A stretch of 64,000 nt of DNA from Nageia nagi. Its lineage: Eukaryota > Pinophyta. A program made the translations under genes and the position numbers. The DNA lies in contig JBITNC010000002.1 in the NCBI GenBank assembly GCA_050084985.1, forward strand, positions 8,928,001 through 8,992,000, written 5' to 3'. This document shows, in pieces, positions 23,800-35,050 of the stretch. How positions within the stretch are numbered: the first letter of the stretch is position 1; the number at the start of each line of letters is the position of its first letter. Below the pieces are notes generated by a model that saw only the letters and a list, made by a program, of their open reading frames with translations, was not told the DNA's origin and did no database searches.

Positions 23800-26013
23800 T
23801 AAGAGACTGAATTTTTGCAACAAATTGCAATCTTGGACTAAAATATTCTTTCCTTAATCTCTACTCCTTGAGACTAATCTCAATTGAGAAAAAGCTCAAT
23901 TTCCCCCTTGCTACCACTTTGGTAAGCATATTAGTGGGATTTTGACATGTATATATCTTACCCAAATTCAAATAACCATTCTCCAATACTAAATATATTA
24001 AGTTACATCTGAGTTGAATGCATTTGGTTCTTGAAAGAAAGGTTGATTTCTTAGCAAGGTGAATAACACTTTAGCTATCACTCCATAATTTAATGTATTT
24101 TTGCACCTTACCCAATTCCTTCATAAATCACTACAACGATATGAATTCTTTTATATCCTCCATAGCAACTACATACTCATCTTCAATGGTTGAAAAAGCA
24201 ACTACTTGTTGTAGTTTGGAAATCTAGCTAACATTTTTTCCACCTATAGTAAAAACATACCCAGTTGTGCTTCTTCCACCACCAAATTCACCTGCCAATT
24301 AGAATCAACATAACCTTATAAGCAAGCATTAGAACCATCATAATTTAAAAAATGATTGGTTGTACCTCTCACATATATGAGTATTCAATTTACTACTTCC
24401 CAATGATCTTCTCCAATATTATTCATGAATCTTCTCACATATCCCACTACTTGTGTGTATATTTGATCTTGTATAGACCATAACTTACATTAAACTTCCA
24501 ATTTTTGAAGCATAAAAAACCTTGGTCATATAATCTTGTTTCTTTTATGTTTTAGGATACAAATATTTGGTATGTTTAAAACTTTTAGCTAACGATATAC
24601 TAATTGGTTTTTCATCTTTCATATTGAAACTCTTTAACACCTTCTATATGTACTCACTTCAAGGGATAGTTTTAACATGTTATTTTTTTTGTTTCTTGTT
24701 GTTCTTATTCTAAGGATTTATGTGGCTTTACCCAAATACTACATGAAAAACATACTTACCAACTTCTTCTTGAGCATATTTATATCATGTATGTTAGAAC
24801 CTTCAACAAGCATATCATCCACATACAGCAACAAGATAAGATAATTTTCATTATTTTTTTATTAAAATAAACACAATAATCATATTGAAATCTCATAAAG
24901 TTTTTATCAACCATAAACTTATCGAAATTTAAATACCATTGTATTAGAGCTTGTTTAAGGCCATATAAGCTCTTTTTTCAATTTATACACAAGATCTTAT
25001 TTACCTTTTACCTCATATCCTTTTGTTTGGTGCATGTAGATATCTTCTTCTAAATCTCCATGGAAAAAACCAATTTTGATATCTAATTCTTCAAGATGCA
25101 AATTTTCTCCAGCCACTATACTTAAGATAGTTCTTATTGAGGTCATTTTAACAATCAGGGGAAATATCTCCTCAAAATCAATACCTTTTTTTTGTATAAA
25201 TCCCTTTTCCAAAAACTTTGCCTTGTATTATTTTTGGCCTCCAAATTCCTCCTTAACCTTGTATACCCACTTGCTAAATACAGCTTTTTTACCTTTGAGT
25301 AGTTCAACCAAATTCTATATTTGATTGTGAAATAGGGAATCCATTTCCTCATTCATTGTAAGCTCCCACTTATTCCTAGTTTTCATTTGTATTGCTTAAT
25401 CAAAATATTCTAGCTCACCAGAATCAATATACAATACATAATAAAGTGCAAGAGAAAAATGATCAAGTTGTTTACTCACCCTTGTAAATCTTCTTACAAT
25501 AAGAGGTGGAGTTTGTAGCTCTTCTTGTTGGAGATTGCCTTGTATAGAAGGAGTATTTTATTTTTTTATATCATCAAGTTCAACATACTTAGATTCAATC
25601 TATTTTGTCTACAATCTTTCCTTGTACAAACTCTTTTCATTAAAAACCACATGTCTACTTTTAATGATTTTTTTATTTGTATTATTCAATAATTAGTATC
25701 CTAAACCATCAACTTGATACCAAAATAACACTTTTTTGACTTAGCATCTAGATTTGGTCTATTCTTTTTATAACTATGCACAAAAATCTCACATAGAAAT
25801 ATCCTAAGAAAAGAATAATTGATAATTTTACCTATCCAAGCTTCCTCTAGAATCCCACCATCTGATGCATTATATGATCCACTTTTTATCGAGTAAATAG
25901 TAGTATTAATAACATTTTCCCATAACTATAATGAAAAACTAGCATGCAACCTCACACACCTTATATGTTTCATTATCATTTTATTCATCCCTTCTGAAAC
26001 CCCATTCTCTTAA
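23800..26013 (-). pseudogene. copia-2 pol, 3' part: integrase end, RT, RNase H
   Basis: On the minus strand from 26013 downwards: integrase continues with ENGVSEGMNKMIMKHIRCVR (about 25930-26008). Next is the RT, of which 25212-24997 is open (KKGIDFEEIFPLIVKMTSIR, DIKIGFFHGDLEEDIYM), followed by LLLYVDDMLVEGSN (catalytic YVDD intact, about 24830). RNase H follows with RSTTGYVFTIGG, VAFSTIEDEYVVA and LWSDS at about 24290-24050. Stops occur every few dozen codons. Pol would have given integrase, reverse transcriptase and RNase H. The integrase reading frame resumes here exactly where it stops at 50565. Confidence 0.85.
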
Positions 26014-26062
26014 CACTACAAAATTACATAGATTTTGTGTTAGGGAGCGCATTAGAAATCAA
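26014..26062 (+). repeat. CACTA left terminal inverted repeat
   Basis: Starts CACTACAAAATTACATAGAT and continues with TTTGTGTTAGGGAGCGCATT. It pairs with the reverse complement of 50516-50564 at roughly two bases in three, with one short indel after CACTAC. It lies directly after TAA inside the copia-2 integrase. Confidence 0.85.
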
Positions 26063-26179
26063 TTTTTTTTTGCAAATTTAGCTCCCCATCCCAATGCCAT
26101 ATATGTCACTAAATGACATGATAAATATTGTGTCATAATTTGCATCACCTACATTTTTAGATAATGTGTCATTGTAGAT

Positions 26180-26640
26180 TGTGGGGTACTTTATGTCAAA
26201 AAATAGTCACTTTACATCAAATTTTACATTTGTAATAAGGGTACTTGGAGTCATACTTTATGTCAACAATGGAGACACTTTTCATCTCAAGTTGCATTAA
26301 AAATAGGGACACTTTGCATCTCAAGTTACATCAAAAATAGAGATACTTAGTAGGTGCACCAACAATAGAGGCAATTGGATTCATATTTTGAGTCAAGGAT
26401 GGAGGCACTTTGTGTTGCACTTTACATCAAAAAAAGAGATACTTTGCATCATATTTTGCATCAAAATAGAGACACTTAGAGTCAGCATGTGCTCCAGTAA
26501 TAGAGGTACTTTGAGGCGCAGTTTGAGTCATCTATGGAGGTACTTTATGTCGAATTTTGCATCGATTTTAGAGGCAAATCATGTCAAATTATGAGTTGTA
26601 TTGTGCATCACTCTATGTCAAAAATTGCATCATTTTGCAT
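26180..26640 (+). repeat. CACTA left subterminal tandem repeat, 34-bp unit
   Basis: About twelve imperfect units of 34 bp with the pattern GAGRYACTTTGCATC, then a TTTGCATCAAAAATAG-like second half. Unit starts fall near 26270, 26304, 26339, 26367, 26401, 26435, 26468, 26502, 26536 and 26570. Subterminal repeats are where CACTA-encoded proteins bind in Spm; binding here is inference. The plus-strand open frame at 26388-26594 is a by-product of the repeat. Confidence 0.75.
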
Positions 26641-26997
26641 CATAGGGTGCATCAAAATATATGTGTTTATCATTTTTTTTTAACGATGATGATATTTTAT
26701 CATTATTTTTTATGATAAAATTAATTAATTTAATTATTAAATTGAATTAAAAATTAATATTAGATTCATTTCATTGAATTTAATAAATATAATTAATATA
26801 TTATTTAATTAAATTAATTAATAAATATTTAATTGATTTAATTTAATTATTAAATTTAATTTAATTAAACAAATATAAATAATATATTATGTAATTAAAT
26901 TAAATTAAACACATTAAAAATATTAAATTGGAAACACATTCAAAATATTTTAATATTAAAAAAATTTATTAATAAAAATATATGTTCAAAGTACACA
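26641..26997. other. Extremely AT-rich spacer
   Basis: Runs of AATTAATTTAATTA-type sequence at 26720-26960. No coding content. It lies directly downstream (minus strand) of the small gene below and may include its 3' untranslated end. Confidence 0.5.
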
Positions 26998-27727
26998 TCA
27001 TATGTCATCCATATCCTCATCATCAAGTACATGATAAAATTGATCATCAACATCTACTCTTACAAATGCATCATCATGATCATGTACATCATCATCAAAA
27101 CCATAACCATCATGAGGAACATCATAATCACAATCACATAACATCTCACCAGGCATCGTTAAAGAGCTCACCTGCAAATAATAATTAAATATAAATATTT
27201 GTAAACAATAAAAAACTAAAAAATTTATGCATACTCATAATTGAACTAAGGGCATGTAAAATAGTACTATTACTTACCACACCATCAATGTATCTTTGCA
27301 GCACATTCCAACCTTTATTAACGTTGTATTGCAATTTTGTGGATGTTGGTGCACAGTTATATCTTTGCACCTACAAAAAAATTATTTAATTGTTAAATAT
27401 TATAAATATTTAACTTTTTTATTTTAATATATTAAATAAAACACTAAATATACTCACAAATTGGTCTTTGATCCTACCTTTGCCTGAGCTTATTAACCTA
27501 TGCAATGTAAAGGAGTTGGAACGCATAAAATGAATGTGGGATGCTTTCTTTTGTTCTGATGGTTTAGATGTGGACTTGCAACATTCTTCATTTTCATTCA
27601 CTCTCCTTAATAAAATCCTCAATACTTTTTTATCATATTCTGATAATTTTTTTGTGATGATTCCATGATCCAAATATGGCAAGGATTTCATCTTACATCT
27701 AAAATGATCTCTTCTCTTATTCAAGCT
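26998..27727 (-). CDS. Small multi-exon gene of the CACTA element, last three exons open
   Basis: Three minus-strand exons are inferred: 27727-27458, 27370-27278 and 27171-26998. The introns have GT-AG borders: donors GTGAGT (from 27457) and GTAAGT (from 27277), acceptors TTTGTAG and TTTGCAG. All joins are phase 0. The joined frame is about 178 codons without a stop, ending DDEDMDDI and then TGA at 26998-27000. The middle exon reads VQRYNCAPTSTKLQYNVNKG. The last exon is strongly acidic (FDDDVHDHDD). The first exon is basic and contains SEQKKASHIHFMRSNSF, faintly like the conserved patch of the plant transposase_24/TnpA-type partner of TNP2. Further 5' exons are likely between 28320 and 28660. 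Role unknown; a CACTA accessory protein is the best guess from position. Confidence 0.45.
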
Positions 27728-28759
27728 CTATCCCATCCATTAATTGAGCACCCATATTATACTCCATGCATCACCAAACTTAGTTTGAAGTTAAAGTAAT
27801 ATTTTATTTTTGATCGCAAATACACGATTATAAAAAATTAGTTTCTAATTCTTTGGAATATAAGTTTTTGAATTTTTTTAAATATTTTATTCAAAATTAA
27901 AATAAATTAATGAACTAAAAATACTATTAATAATAATTTATTAAAAAAATATACATACACTGCTTAGGTTGACTGCACCATGGAACATCTAATGAACCAT
28001 GAAATTCTTAGATACCATGAATAATATTTAAAATATTACTAAATTAATAAACCATAAAAATATATATAAATATTATTTTTTAGGGAATCAACTTTTACTA
28101 ACATCATCCTCAAATACTGAACTACTAGGTTTCATTTTAAATTCAAGTCCTCATGATCCCTACATGTTATGAATTGAAGAGGTTGATTGATCGACTTTGC
28201 AATTTCAATATTGATCACATCAACTTTATGAAAATATAAATATAAATTGATAACTGGATGCATTAATATAAAATAAATCATATTTTTCTAATAATTTTTT
28301 GAAAATTAATAATTCAAAAAAACCAACCCTATGAGTGTTTGGATGCCCAATTGAGCTGATATTATCATCAATAGAAGTCTCCATATCGATGATTTTCGCT
28401 AGGATTTTTAGTTAATTGTTGGAAAAAAACTTTGTATCATCAAACAACATTTTGGTAAAGTTTTCAGACTATAATTGGTTTTAAAAAAAAGTTATTTATA
28501 GTATAGAATGAATATCATTAAATAAAATATATTAATATTACATTAATACATATTGATACTTACCCACTTGGCCTTCTATGCTTCTTCATCATCATCATTT
28601 GCTCATCTCTTTCTCCCCTTCTAGCATTGTCCTTTTTGTTTATCATGATGATGGAAATAAATAGAAAATAACAAATATGCGTTAGTAATGCTAATTAAAT
28701 TAGACATCTAAATTATAAAGGCTATTATTTAACATTTTGCATGCATCATGCATCCTATA
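27728..28759 (-). other. Probable introns and 5' exons of the small CACTA gene
   Basis: AT-rich sequence with short minus-strand frames that could be exons: METSIDDNISSIGHPNTHRV (about 28384-28320) and MINKKDNARRGERDEQ (near 28645-28590). The latter is preceded on the plus strand by CATCATCATCATT-like sequence. Splice borders cannot be set with confidence. Nothing else is recognised. Confidence 0.35.
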
Positions 28760-29026
28760 ATATGAAATATGATAAGAAATTATCCAAATAATCATTTTAT
28801 ATCAATTGTTGACCTTCTTGGTCATGTAATTCTTGAGGAAGTTATGAACTTCATTACTAAGATACCCAAAAAACTTGAATTGGATATGTGTATGTGTCTG
28901 CTTGGTGCTTATAGATCACATAAGAATGTAGGAATAGGAGATTTCATGGCAATAATATTTTCTTTATTGGAGCTTAAATATACTCCATCTTATGTTCTTA
29001 TTTCAAATATTTATGTTATTATGGGT

Positions 29027-29031
29027 ATATG
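29027..29031 (+). other. Target duplication (left) of solo LTR
   Basis: ATATG directly before the LTR equals ATATG at 29537-29541 directly after it, a perfect 5-bp copia-type target duplication. Confidence 0.9.
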
Positions 29032-29536
29032 TGAGAGAATTGAACTATAACATGAATAATCCTTAACAACCAAGATCTCTTGAAAGCTCACAATACACAT
29101 CTAACAAACTCACAAATAAGACAATCTCACAAAGTAACTCAAGATGTAAAGTGGTTCCTCCAACTAGGAGTACATCCACTAACTAGATCTCACTTCATTC
29201 ACAAACATGAATCTCTTACAATCCTCCTAATCTCATCTCCTACACTTCTATCTTATAATATAACATTACTCCACAATTGGTGTGTAATCACAAAGAGGGA
29301 GCCTTCTATTTATAGGCCAAAATCCCTCTTTGGATCACCCTTTTATCCAATGTACAAAAGCATGACATGCACATCCTTTTATCCAAGGGGCATGCTCATG
29401 ACATGGAGTGTAGGATAAGTAACATTATCATATTCACTTAAATACATAAGGTGTAAAATGATACCCTTAAGTATTAGTGAACTTACATAAAAGATTATTA
29501 AAAAACCTTTACAATAATTCATTATACATTCCAACA
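29032..29536 (-). repeat. copia-1 solo LTR inside the PPR pseudogene
   Basis: 505 bp from TGAGAGAATTGAACT to CATTCCAACA, clearly the same family as 4376-4863 and 58405-58905. Flanked by ATATG on both sides. No internal sequence is present, so it is a solo LTR left by LTR-LTR recombination. With the LTR and one ATATG removed the PPR frame reads through as NIYVIMGIWDDIQIVRTLM. TATA box CTATAAATAG on the minus strand at 29306-29315 with the flanking hairpin arms (29292-29300, 29323-29331). Confidence 0.93.
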
Positions 29537-30870
29537 ATATGGGATGATATTCAAATAGTAAGGACATTGATGAAAGATAGAGGAATGCCTTCATAGACAT
29601 GTATAAAAAATGTGAAACAAAACACAAAGCCCAAGAATTATTTCACAAGATGCATGATGTAGACACGGTTTCATGGATTGCAATGATTGGAGGTTATGTA
29701 ATTCATGGCTATAGCAAGTGCCAAGGACATCCTTAAAATATTTGATATGATGAAGCACTTGGGAATTGACCTTAACAACATAATATTTGTGTGTTCTGCT
29801 TACATGCAACCCTACAGTTTTAGTGGATAAGGGTTGTAAATTATTTAATAGCATGAGTGACTCTTATTATACTATTCCTTGAATGAATCATTATATATGC
29901 ATTATTGACCTTCTTAGTCATGTAGGTCTTGAGGAAGATATAAACTTCATTGCTAAGATACCAAAAAAACCTAAATTAGGTAAGTGGATGTGTCTACTTG
30001 GTACTTCCAGATCACATAAGAATGTAGGAATAGGGGATTTTGTGACAACAATATTTTTTTTTGGAGCTTAAATATGATCAATATTATGTTCTTCTTTTAA
30101 ATATTTATGCTACAATGAGTAACTAGGATGATGTTGAAAGAGTAAGGACATTGATAAAATATAGAGGAATCAAAAGAAACCTAGATGTAGTTGGATTGAA
30201 GTTGAAAAAAAGGTACATGGTTAGAGAGATCACACACAAAAACATAAATAATCAAAGGAAAATTGGATAATTATCGAGTAAGATGAAGGTAATAGAGTAT
30301 ATTCCAAATACAATACTTGTGTTGCATGATGTGGAGATTGAATATAAAAAAAAGTTTTCTTTGTTAGTATAGCAAAAAGTTGGCAATCGCATTTAGGTTG
30401 TTAAATACTCTCCTTGGAACTATTATTAGAGTTGTGAAGAACCTTCAATTATGTGATGAATTCCATACTACAACCATGTTTATCGCTAATGTTGTTGCAA
30501 GGGACATTTTTGTGAGTGCCCTAATAGACATTTATGTAAAATGTGGAAGAATAAATAAGGCCCAAGAATTATTTAACAACATGATGCAAATATAGTTTCA
30601 TGGAATGCAATATTTGGAGGTTATGCAATTCATGGCTACAACAAGGATGCCTTTAAAATCTGTTAAGCAAATGCAAATCCAAACTATGTAACCTTTAGCA
30701 GCATTCTTCCAACATATGCCACCATAGGAGCTCTAGAAGAAGGTATGGACATCCATCAAAGAGTAGTTAAAAATAGTTTTACATTGAATGTTTTGGTTAT
30801 GAGTGTCTTGATAAACATGTATGCAAAATGTGAAATAATACACAAGGCCCATGCATTTTTTAACAATAAA

Positions 30871-31838
30871 TAGTTGATGTTATGTAATAAATATTAAAGA
30901 AGTACCTACAACCAACCTGATACTTTGGTACAAAGAGATTAATAAAACTCTTAATTGAACTTTGCTCTTGCCTTTATCATTTTATACAGTCTTTTGGTAG
31001 GAATCATTCTATTATCTTATGCTTATATTTGTATCATCCATCAAGACCCAAATTTTATGCAGTGAAGATCTGGTGGAGGTGCAAGAATCGTAAAATTGAA
31101 AGGAGAAATGCTTGAAGGATAAGACATACAAAGAGTTTAGGGTTTGAAGTTATTTTGTAGACATTTATTTAGAATCATTCTATTATCATATGCTTGTATT
31201 TGCATTGGTCATTTAGGTCCAAAGTTTATGTAGTAATTTCTTTATAGGTTGATGCTAATCTTCCACTACCCATAGATAAAAAAACCAAGAAATGTTTAGG
31301 AGGAATTAGATAAAAACCCTAGGAAATTTGATACTACCTTGAATTTTGAAACTAGCCTTGAGAATTTCCTTCAATCTACCAAGATGCCCTTTAATCCCTC
31401 CCATTTAAATTTGGATGCTTATAGAGTGAAAATGACTAAAATGGGCAAGGGAGGTTTTATTTTTTGTATCTCTATTATGACACAAAAATTGAGGCTTTTA
31501 AGCATTAGAAATTTTACTATATATGACATCGATTTTTATGTCAAAATAGAAAAATGCATTAAAAATTTATAATCTTTAAATTTTTTATAATTTTTATAAA
31601 TCTTTAAAAAATAAATTTTACAATTTTTTTATAAATTAAATGTTATAATGTCATAAATTTTTCTATAATTTTTTTTATAAATTATATGTTAAATGTTATA
31701 CTTTTTTTATATTTTGTTATAATCTTTAAATTATAAATGTTAAGATATTTTATAATTTTTGTAATCTTTATATGAATTTATAAATGTTAAGGTTTTTATA
31801 AATTTTTTATAATTTTTTAAAACTTTAATTTGTATAGT

Positions 31839-31841
<3 letters not shown>
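30871..31841. other. No gene recognised; short direct repeat
   Basis: A segment of about 65 bp beginning AATCATTCTATTATCTTATG near 31004 is repeated near 31166 (AATCATTCTATTATCATATG), both ending in a TTTATG(C/T)AGT word. A 77-codon plus-strand frame at 31339-31572 (FLQSTKMPFNPSHLNLDAYR) matches nothing I know. From 31560 the sequence is almost pure A/T with TTTTTATAATTTTT words. Confidence 0.5.

Positions 31842-31870
<29 letters not shown>
31842..31870. repeat. (AT)n microsatellite
   Basis: An uninterrupted TA dinucleotide run of about 14 units. Confidence 0.9.
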
Positions 31871-31875
<5 letters not shown>

Positions 31876-32410
31876 AGGGTTATAGTTTAAGGGTTTAGGG
31901 GTTATGGTTAAGAGTTTAGGGATTAAGATGTTAGAGTTTAGGATTTATATTTAGATGTGTGATTTTGTCACATTAGTTTATAATCTTTAAATTGTAAATG
32001 TTAAAAAAATTATAATTTTTGCAATCTTTATAAAAATTTATAAATGTTAAGGTTTTTATAAAAAAATTATAATTTTTTTAAACTTTTTTTTTAATATTTT
32101 AAGGATTGTGGTTTAAGGTTCAGGGGTCAGAGTTTAAGGTTTAGGGGTTAGGGTTTAGAGTGTAGGGTTTAAGGTTTAAGGGAATAGGGTTTAAGGGTTA
32201 AGGGGTTAAGAATTAGAGTTTAGGGGTTATGATTTAGAGTTTAGGGGTTAGGGTTTAGGGGTTATGATTTAGGATTTAGGGGTTAAGGGGTCAAGGTTTA
32301 ATATTTAGGGTTAAGGTTTAGTTGTTATGGTTAAGGGCTAGGGTTTAGGTTTTAGGCATTATGGATTTTGGTTTAGGGTTTAAGAGTTATGGATTATGGT
32401 TTAAGGTAGT
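31871..32410 (+). repeat. Degenerate TTTAGGG-type array, block 1
   Basis: Mostly TTTAGGGTTA, GGTTTAAGG, GTTAGGGTT variants, broken at 31960-32090 by AT-rich sequence. The words resemble the plant telomere repeat TTTAGGG, but the period is irregular and few perfect heptamers are consecutive. A segment at 31907-31981 (GTTAGAGTTTAGGATTTATA, ATTTAGATGTGTG) recurs at 35006-35128. Confidence 0.7.
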
Positions 32411-32664
32411 GTTATGCATAACGAATGATGGTGAAATAAAAATTTTCAAAATATAACGAATTGGATTCAGAGTCATGGCAAAAGTGTATGAAAATCATGT
32501 ATAGTAAGTGGTGAAATAAATATTTTTTTAAGTTGTGAAATGTTGGTGATATTAAATTGATATCTAGTTTATTATGGGCATACGAGCATCTTCAAAAAAA
32601 AATATAAATGATTATCTTCACTTTCTAAAGCTTATATTTTTTTTTACAAGTCTCTAATCATATT

Positions 32665-33655
32665 GAATGATACACCATTGGATAGATCTCAAAAAGACCT
32701 TTAAAATGAGTGGTCACATGACCCATTTTGAGGAAGTAATGAGTCATCAAAGGTAAAAACATGCTAACGATCATCTGGTTTTTACCTTTGACAACTCATC
32801 ACTTACTCAAAATGGGTCATGTGACCACTCATTTTAAAGGTATTTTTAAGATATAGCCAATGGTATATCATTTAAATCAATTGAAAACTATAAAAAAAGT
32901 TATGGGGTATAAAAATTGATAAAAAAAAATTCAATCAAAGCCCATAACATTTGTTACAGGTCTAATATCCATGCAAATGATATACTATTGGATAGAGCTC
33001 GAAAAGACATTTAAAATGAGTTATCACATGACCCCTTTTGAACAAGTAATGAGTCATAAAAAGAAAAAACATGTTGATGATTGTCTATTGCAGATGATCA
33101 TTTGCATTTTCCTACAAATGATCGTTAGCATGTTTTTTCCTTTGATGACTTATTACTTGCTCAAAAGGGGTCATGTGACCACTCATTTTAAAGGTCTTTT
33201 GAAGCTCTATACAATGGTATATCATTTAAATCAATTAGAGAAATGTAAAAAAAATTATGGGTAAATAAATTGATAAAAAAATCAATCACATTCTAAAGCT
33301 TATAACTTTTTTATAGATCTCATATCCATGCAAATGATATACCATTGGATAAAGCTCAAAAAGACCTTTAAAATGAGTGGTCACATGATCCATTTTGATC
33401 AAGTAACGAGTTTTTAAAGGCAAAAATATGTTGATGATCATCTATAGAAGACCTTTAAAATGAGTGGTCACACAATCCCTTTTGAGTAAGTAATGAGTTG
33501 TGAAAGGCAAAAACATGTTGATAATCATTTGTAGATTACTTGCTCAAAAGGGATCATGTGACCACTTATTTTAAAGATATTTTAGAGATTTATCCAATGG
33601 TATATCATTTGCATGGATATGAGACCTATAAAAAATGTTATGGGCTATAGAAATG
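32665..33655. repeat. Three tandem palindromes (foldback units)
   Basis: Unit 1 has arms 32665-32763 and 32777-32873, unit 2 spans about 32967-33232, unit 3 about 33290-33655. Each pairs GACCTTTAAAATGAGTGGTC with GACCACTCATTTTAAAGGTC around an ACATGACCC/GGGTCATGT core. In unit 3 the outer 29 bases at 33323-33351 are the exact reverse complement of 33591-33619, and pairing continues outward with few mismatches. Unit 3 also has an internal repeat of its left arm near 33450. Each unit could form a hairpin with stems of 80-100 bp. No coding content. Confidence 0.85.
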
Positions 33656-33664
33656 ATGAACATA

Positions 33665-34147
33665 TCTAATCTCAAGGTGATGAGCATCTATAATGTTGCA
33701 CAGATGAGCATTTGCAATGTTGCACAGACAAGCATATGCAATGTTGCTTATATTAGTGTTTGCAATGTTGCATAGATGAGCATCTACAATGTTGCTTAGA
33801 TGAGCATATACAATATTGCATAAATGAGCATCTACAATGTTGCATAGATGAGCATCTCCAATTTTCCATAGACAAGCAGTTACAATTTTACACAAATGAG
33901 CATCTCTGATTTTGTGCAAACTAGGGTCTTTAATTTTTCATAGATGAGCATCTTCAATCCAACATACATGAGCATCTTCAATTCTATGCTGATGAGCATC
34001 TTTAATGACACATAGGTGAGCATCTTCAATTCTACATTGATAAGCATCATCAATATTGCACTATTGAGCATCTGCAATATTACATAGGTAAATGTCTTCA
34101 ATAAAGCACTATTAAGCATTTGTAATCCCTTGCAAATGAGTGTCTAA
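33665..34147. repeat. 24-bp minisatellite
   Basis: About twenty copies of a 24-bp unit, GATGAGCATCTACAATGTTG plus CATA, diverging to the right. On the minus strand the unit is a multiple of three and gives an 8-residue repeat (DAHLCNIV) that stays open for 93 codons (33919-33638). I treat that as a consequence of the repeat. Confidence 0.88.
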
Positions 34148-34459
34148 GAGAATTTGAAAATTTTAAATGTTGGTATTATGTATATCTTATTGATCTCATA
34201 AAATTTATATATAAGGTATAATTAGTGATTTTGTTGAGAATTTTTTTTTTTCAAGGCAATTGCTTATGAAATTATAAGAGGTATGGGTGGCTATTTGTAC
34301 TTATCTTTATAAAAAAAATTGTAAAATATTAACAAGTTGACCCATAATTTTTTTTTAAAAAAAATTGAGCTAAATGGTGCAATATCTAAGGTTTAGATTT
34401 TTTAAATATTTTAACATTAAAAAACCTAATATTAGCTTATTGGCAAATATTCTCCACTA
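34148..34459. other. No gene recognised
   Basis: AT-rich spacer between the 24-bp minisatellite and the second TTTAGGG-type block. Nothing identified. Confidence 0.5.
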
Positions 34460-35050
34460 TGCATAATGCTGGTTTAGGGGTTATGGTTTAATGTTTAAGG
34501 TCTAGGGTTAATGGGTTAGGGTTTAATGTTTAAGGGTTTAGGGATTAAGGGGTTAGGGTTTAAGGGTTTAGGGGTTAAGGTTCATTATTTAGGGTTTAGG
34601 ATTAAGGTTTAGGGATTAGGGTTTAAGGGTTAAGGTTTAGGGTTTAGGGGTTATAGTTTAAGGATTAAGGTTTAGGGGTTAAGGGGTTAGGGTTTAGGGA
34701 TTATGGTTTAAGGTTTAGGGTTTAGGGGTTAAGGTGTTAAGGATTATAGTTTAAGGTTTAGGGTTTAGTCAAGATTAAAGTGTTAAGTTTTAAGGTTTAA
34801 GGGTTTTGCAGTAAAGGTTTAGGGGTTAAGATTTATGGTTTATGGGTAAGAATTTATGGTTTAGTGGTTAAGAGGTTATGTTTTAGAGATTAAGGGTTTA
34901 TGGTTTAGGGTTTAAGGGTTATGATTTAAGGATTAGAGTTAAGGGGTTATGGTTTAGGGATTATGATTTAGGGTTTATCTTTTTAGGTTAAGGGTTTAGA
35001 TGTTATAGTTAAGGGTTTAGGCATTAAGAGGTTAGAGTTTAGGATTTATA
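34460..35050 (+). repeat. Degenerate TTTAGGG-type array, block 2
   Basis: Same kind of sequence as 31871-32410 (GGTTTAGGGGTTAAGG, TTTAGGGTTTAGG variants), longer and denser. Its end (35006-35128) repeats 31907-31981, so the two blocks may be duplicated copies separated by the palindromes and the 24-bp minisatellite. Confidence 0.7.

Larger units (their letters stand above)
28760..30870 (+). pseudogene. Rearranged PPR-DYW gene fragments
   Basis: Plant pentatricopeptide-repeat protein of the PLS-DYW class, which normally edits or processes organelle RNA. Pieces in order: an E motif (HFISIVDLLGHVILEEVMNF, LLGAYRSHKNVGIGD, NIYVIMG) interrupted by a solo LTR; its end WDDIQIVRTLMKDRGMPS after 29536; a PPR motif (AQELFHKMHDVDTVSWIAMI); a second E motif (29883-30180, IDLLSHVGLEEDINF, LLGTSRSHKNVGIGD); E+ and DYW start (SWIEVEKKVHG, EYIPNTILVLHDVE, AIAFRLLNT, VVKNLQLCDEFHTTTMF). 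The DYW domain stops before its HHF and CxCxDYW end and runs straight into more PPR motifs (ALIDIYVKCGRINKAQELF, TFSSILPTYATIGALEEGMD) to about 30870. Several frameshifts and stops. The scrambled, duplicated order is not that of a normal gene. Confidence 0.85.

Noticed and set aside
26982-27188. Plus-strand histidine-rich ORF
   Set aside because: It is the antisense of the acidic (GAT/GAC-rich) last exon on the minus strand, which has proper splice borders.
33638-34147. Real gene coding for a histidine/cysteine repeat protein
   Set aside because: The frame is a direct by-product of a 24-bp tandem repeat and switches frame with unit variation.
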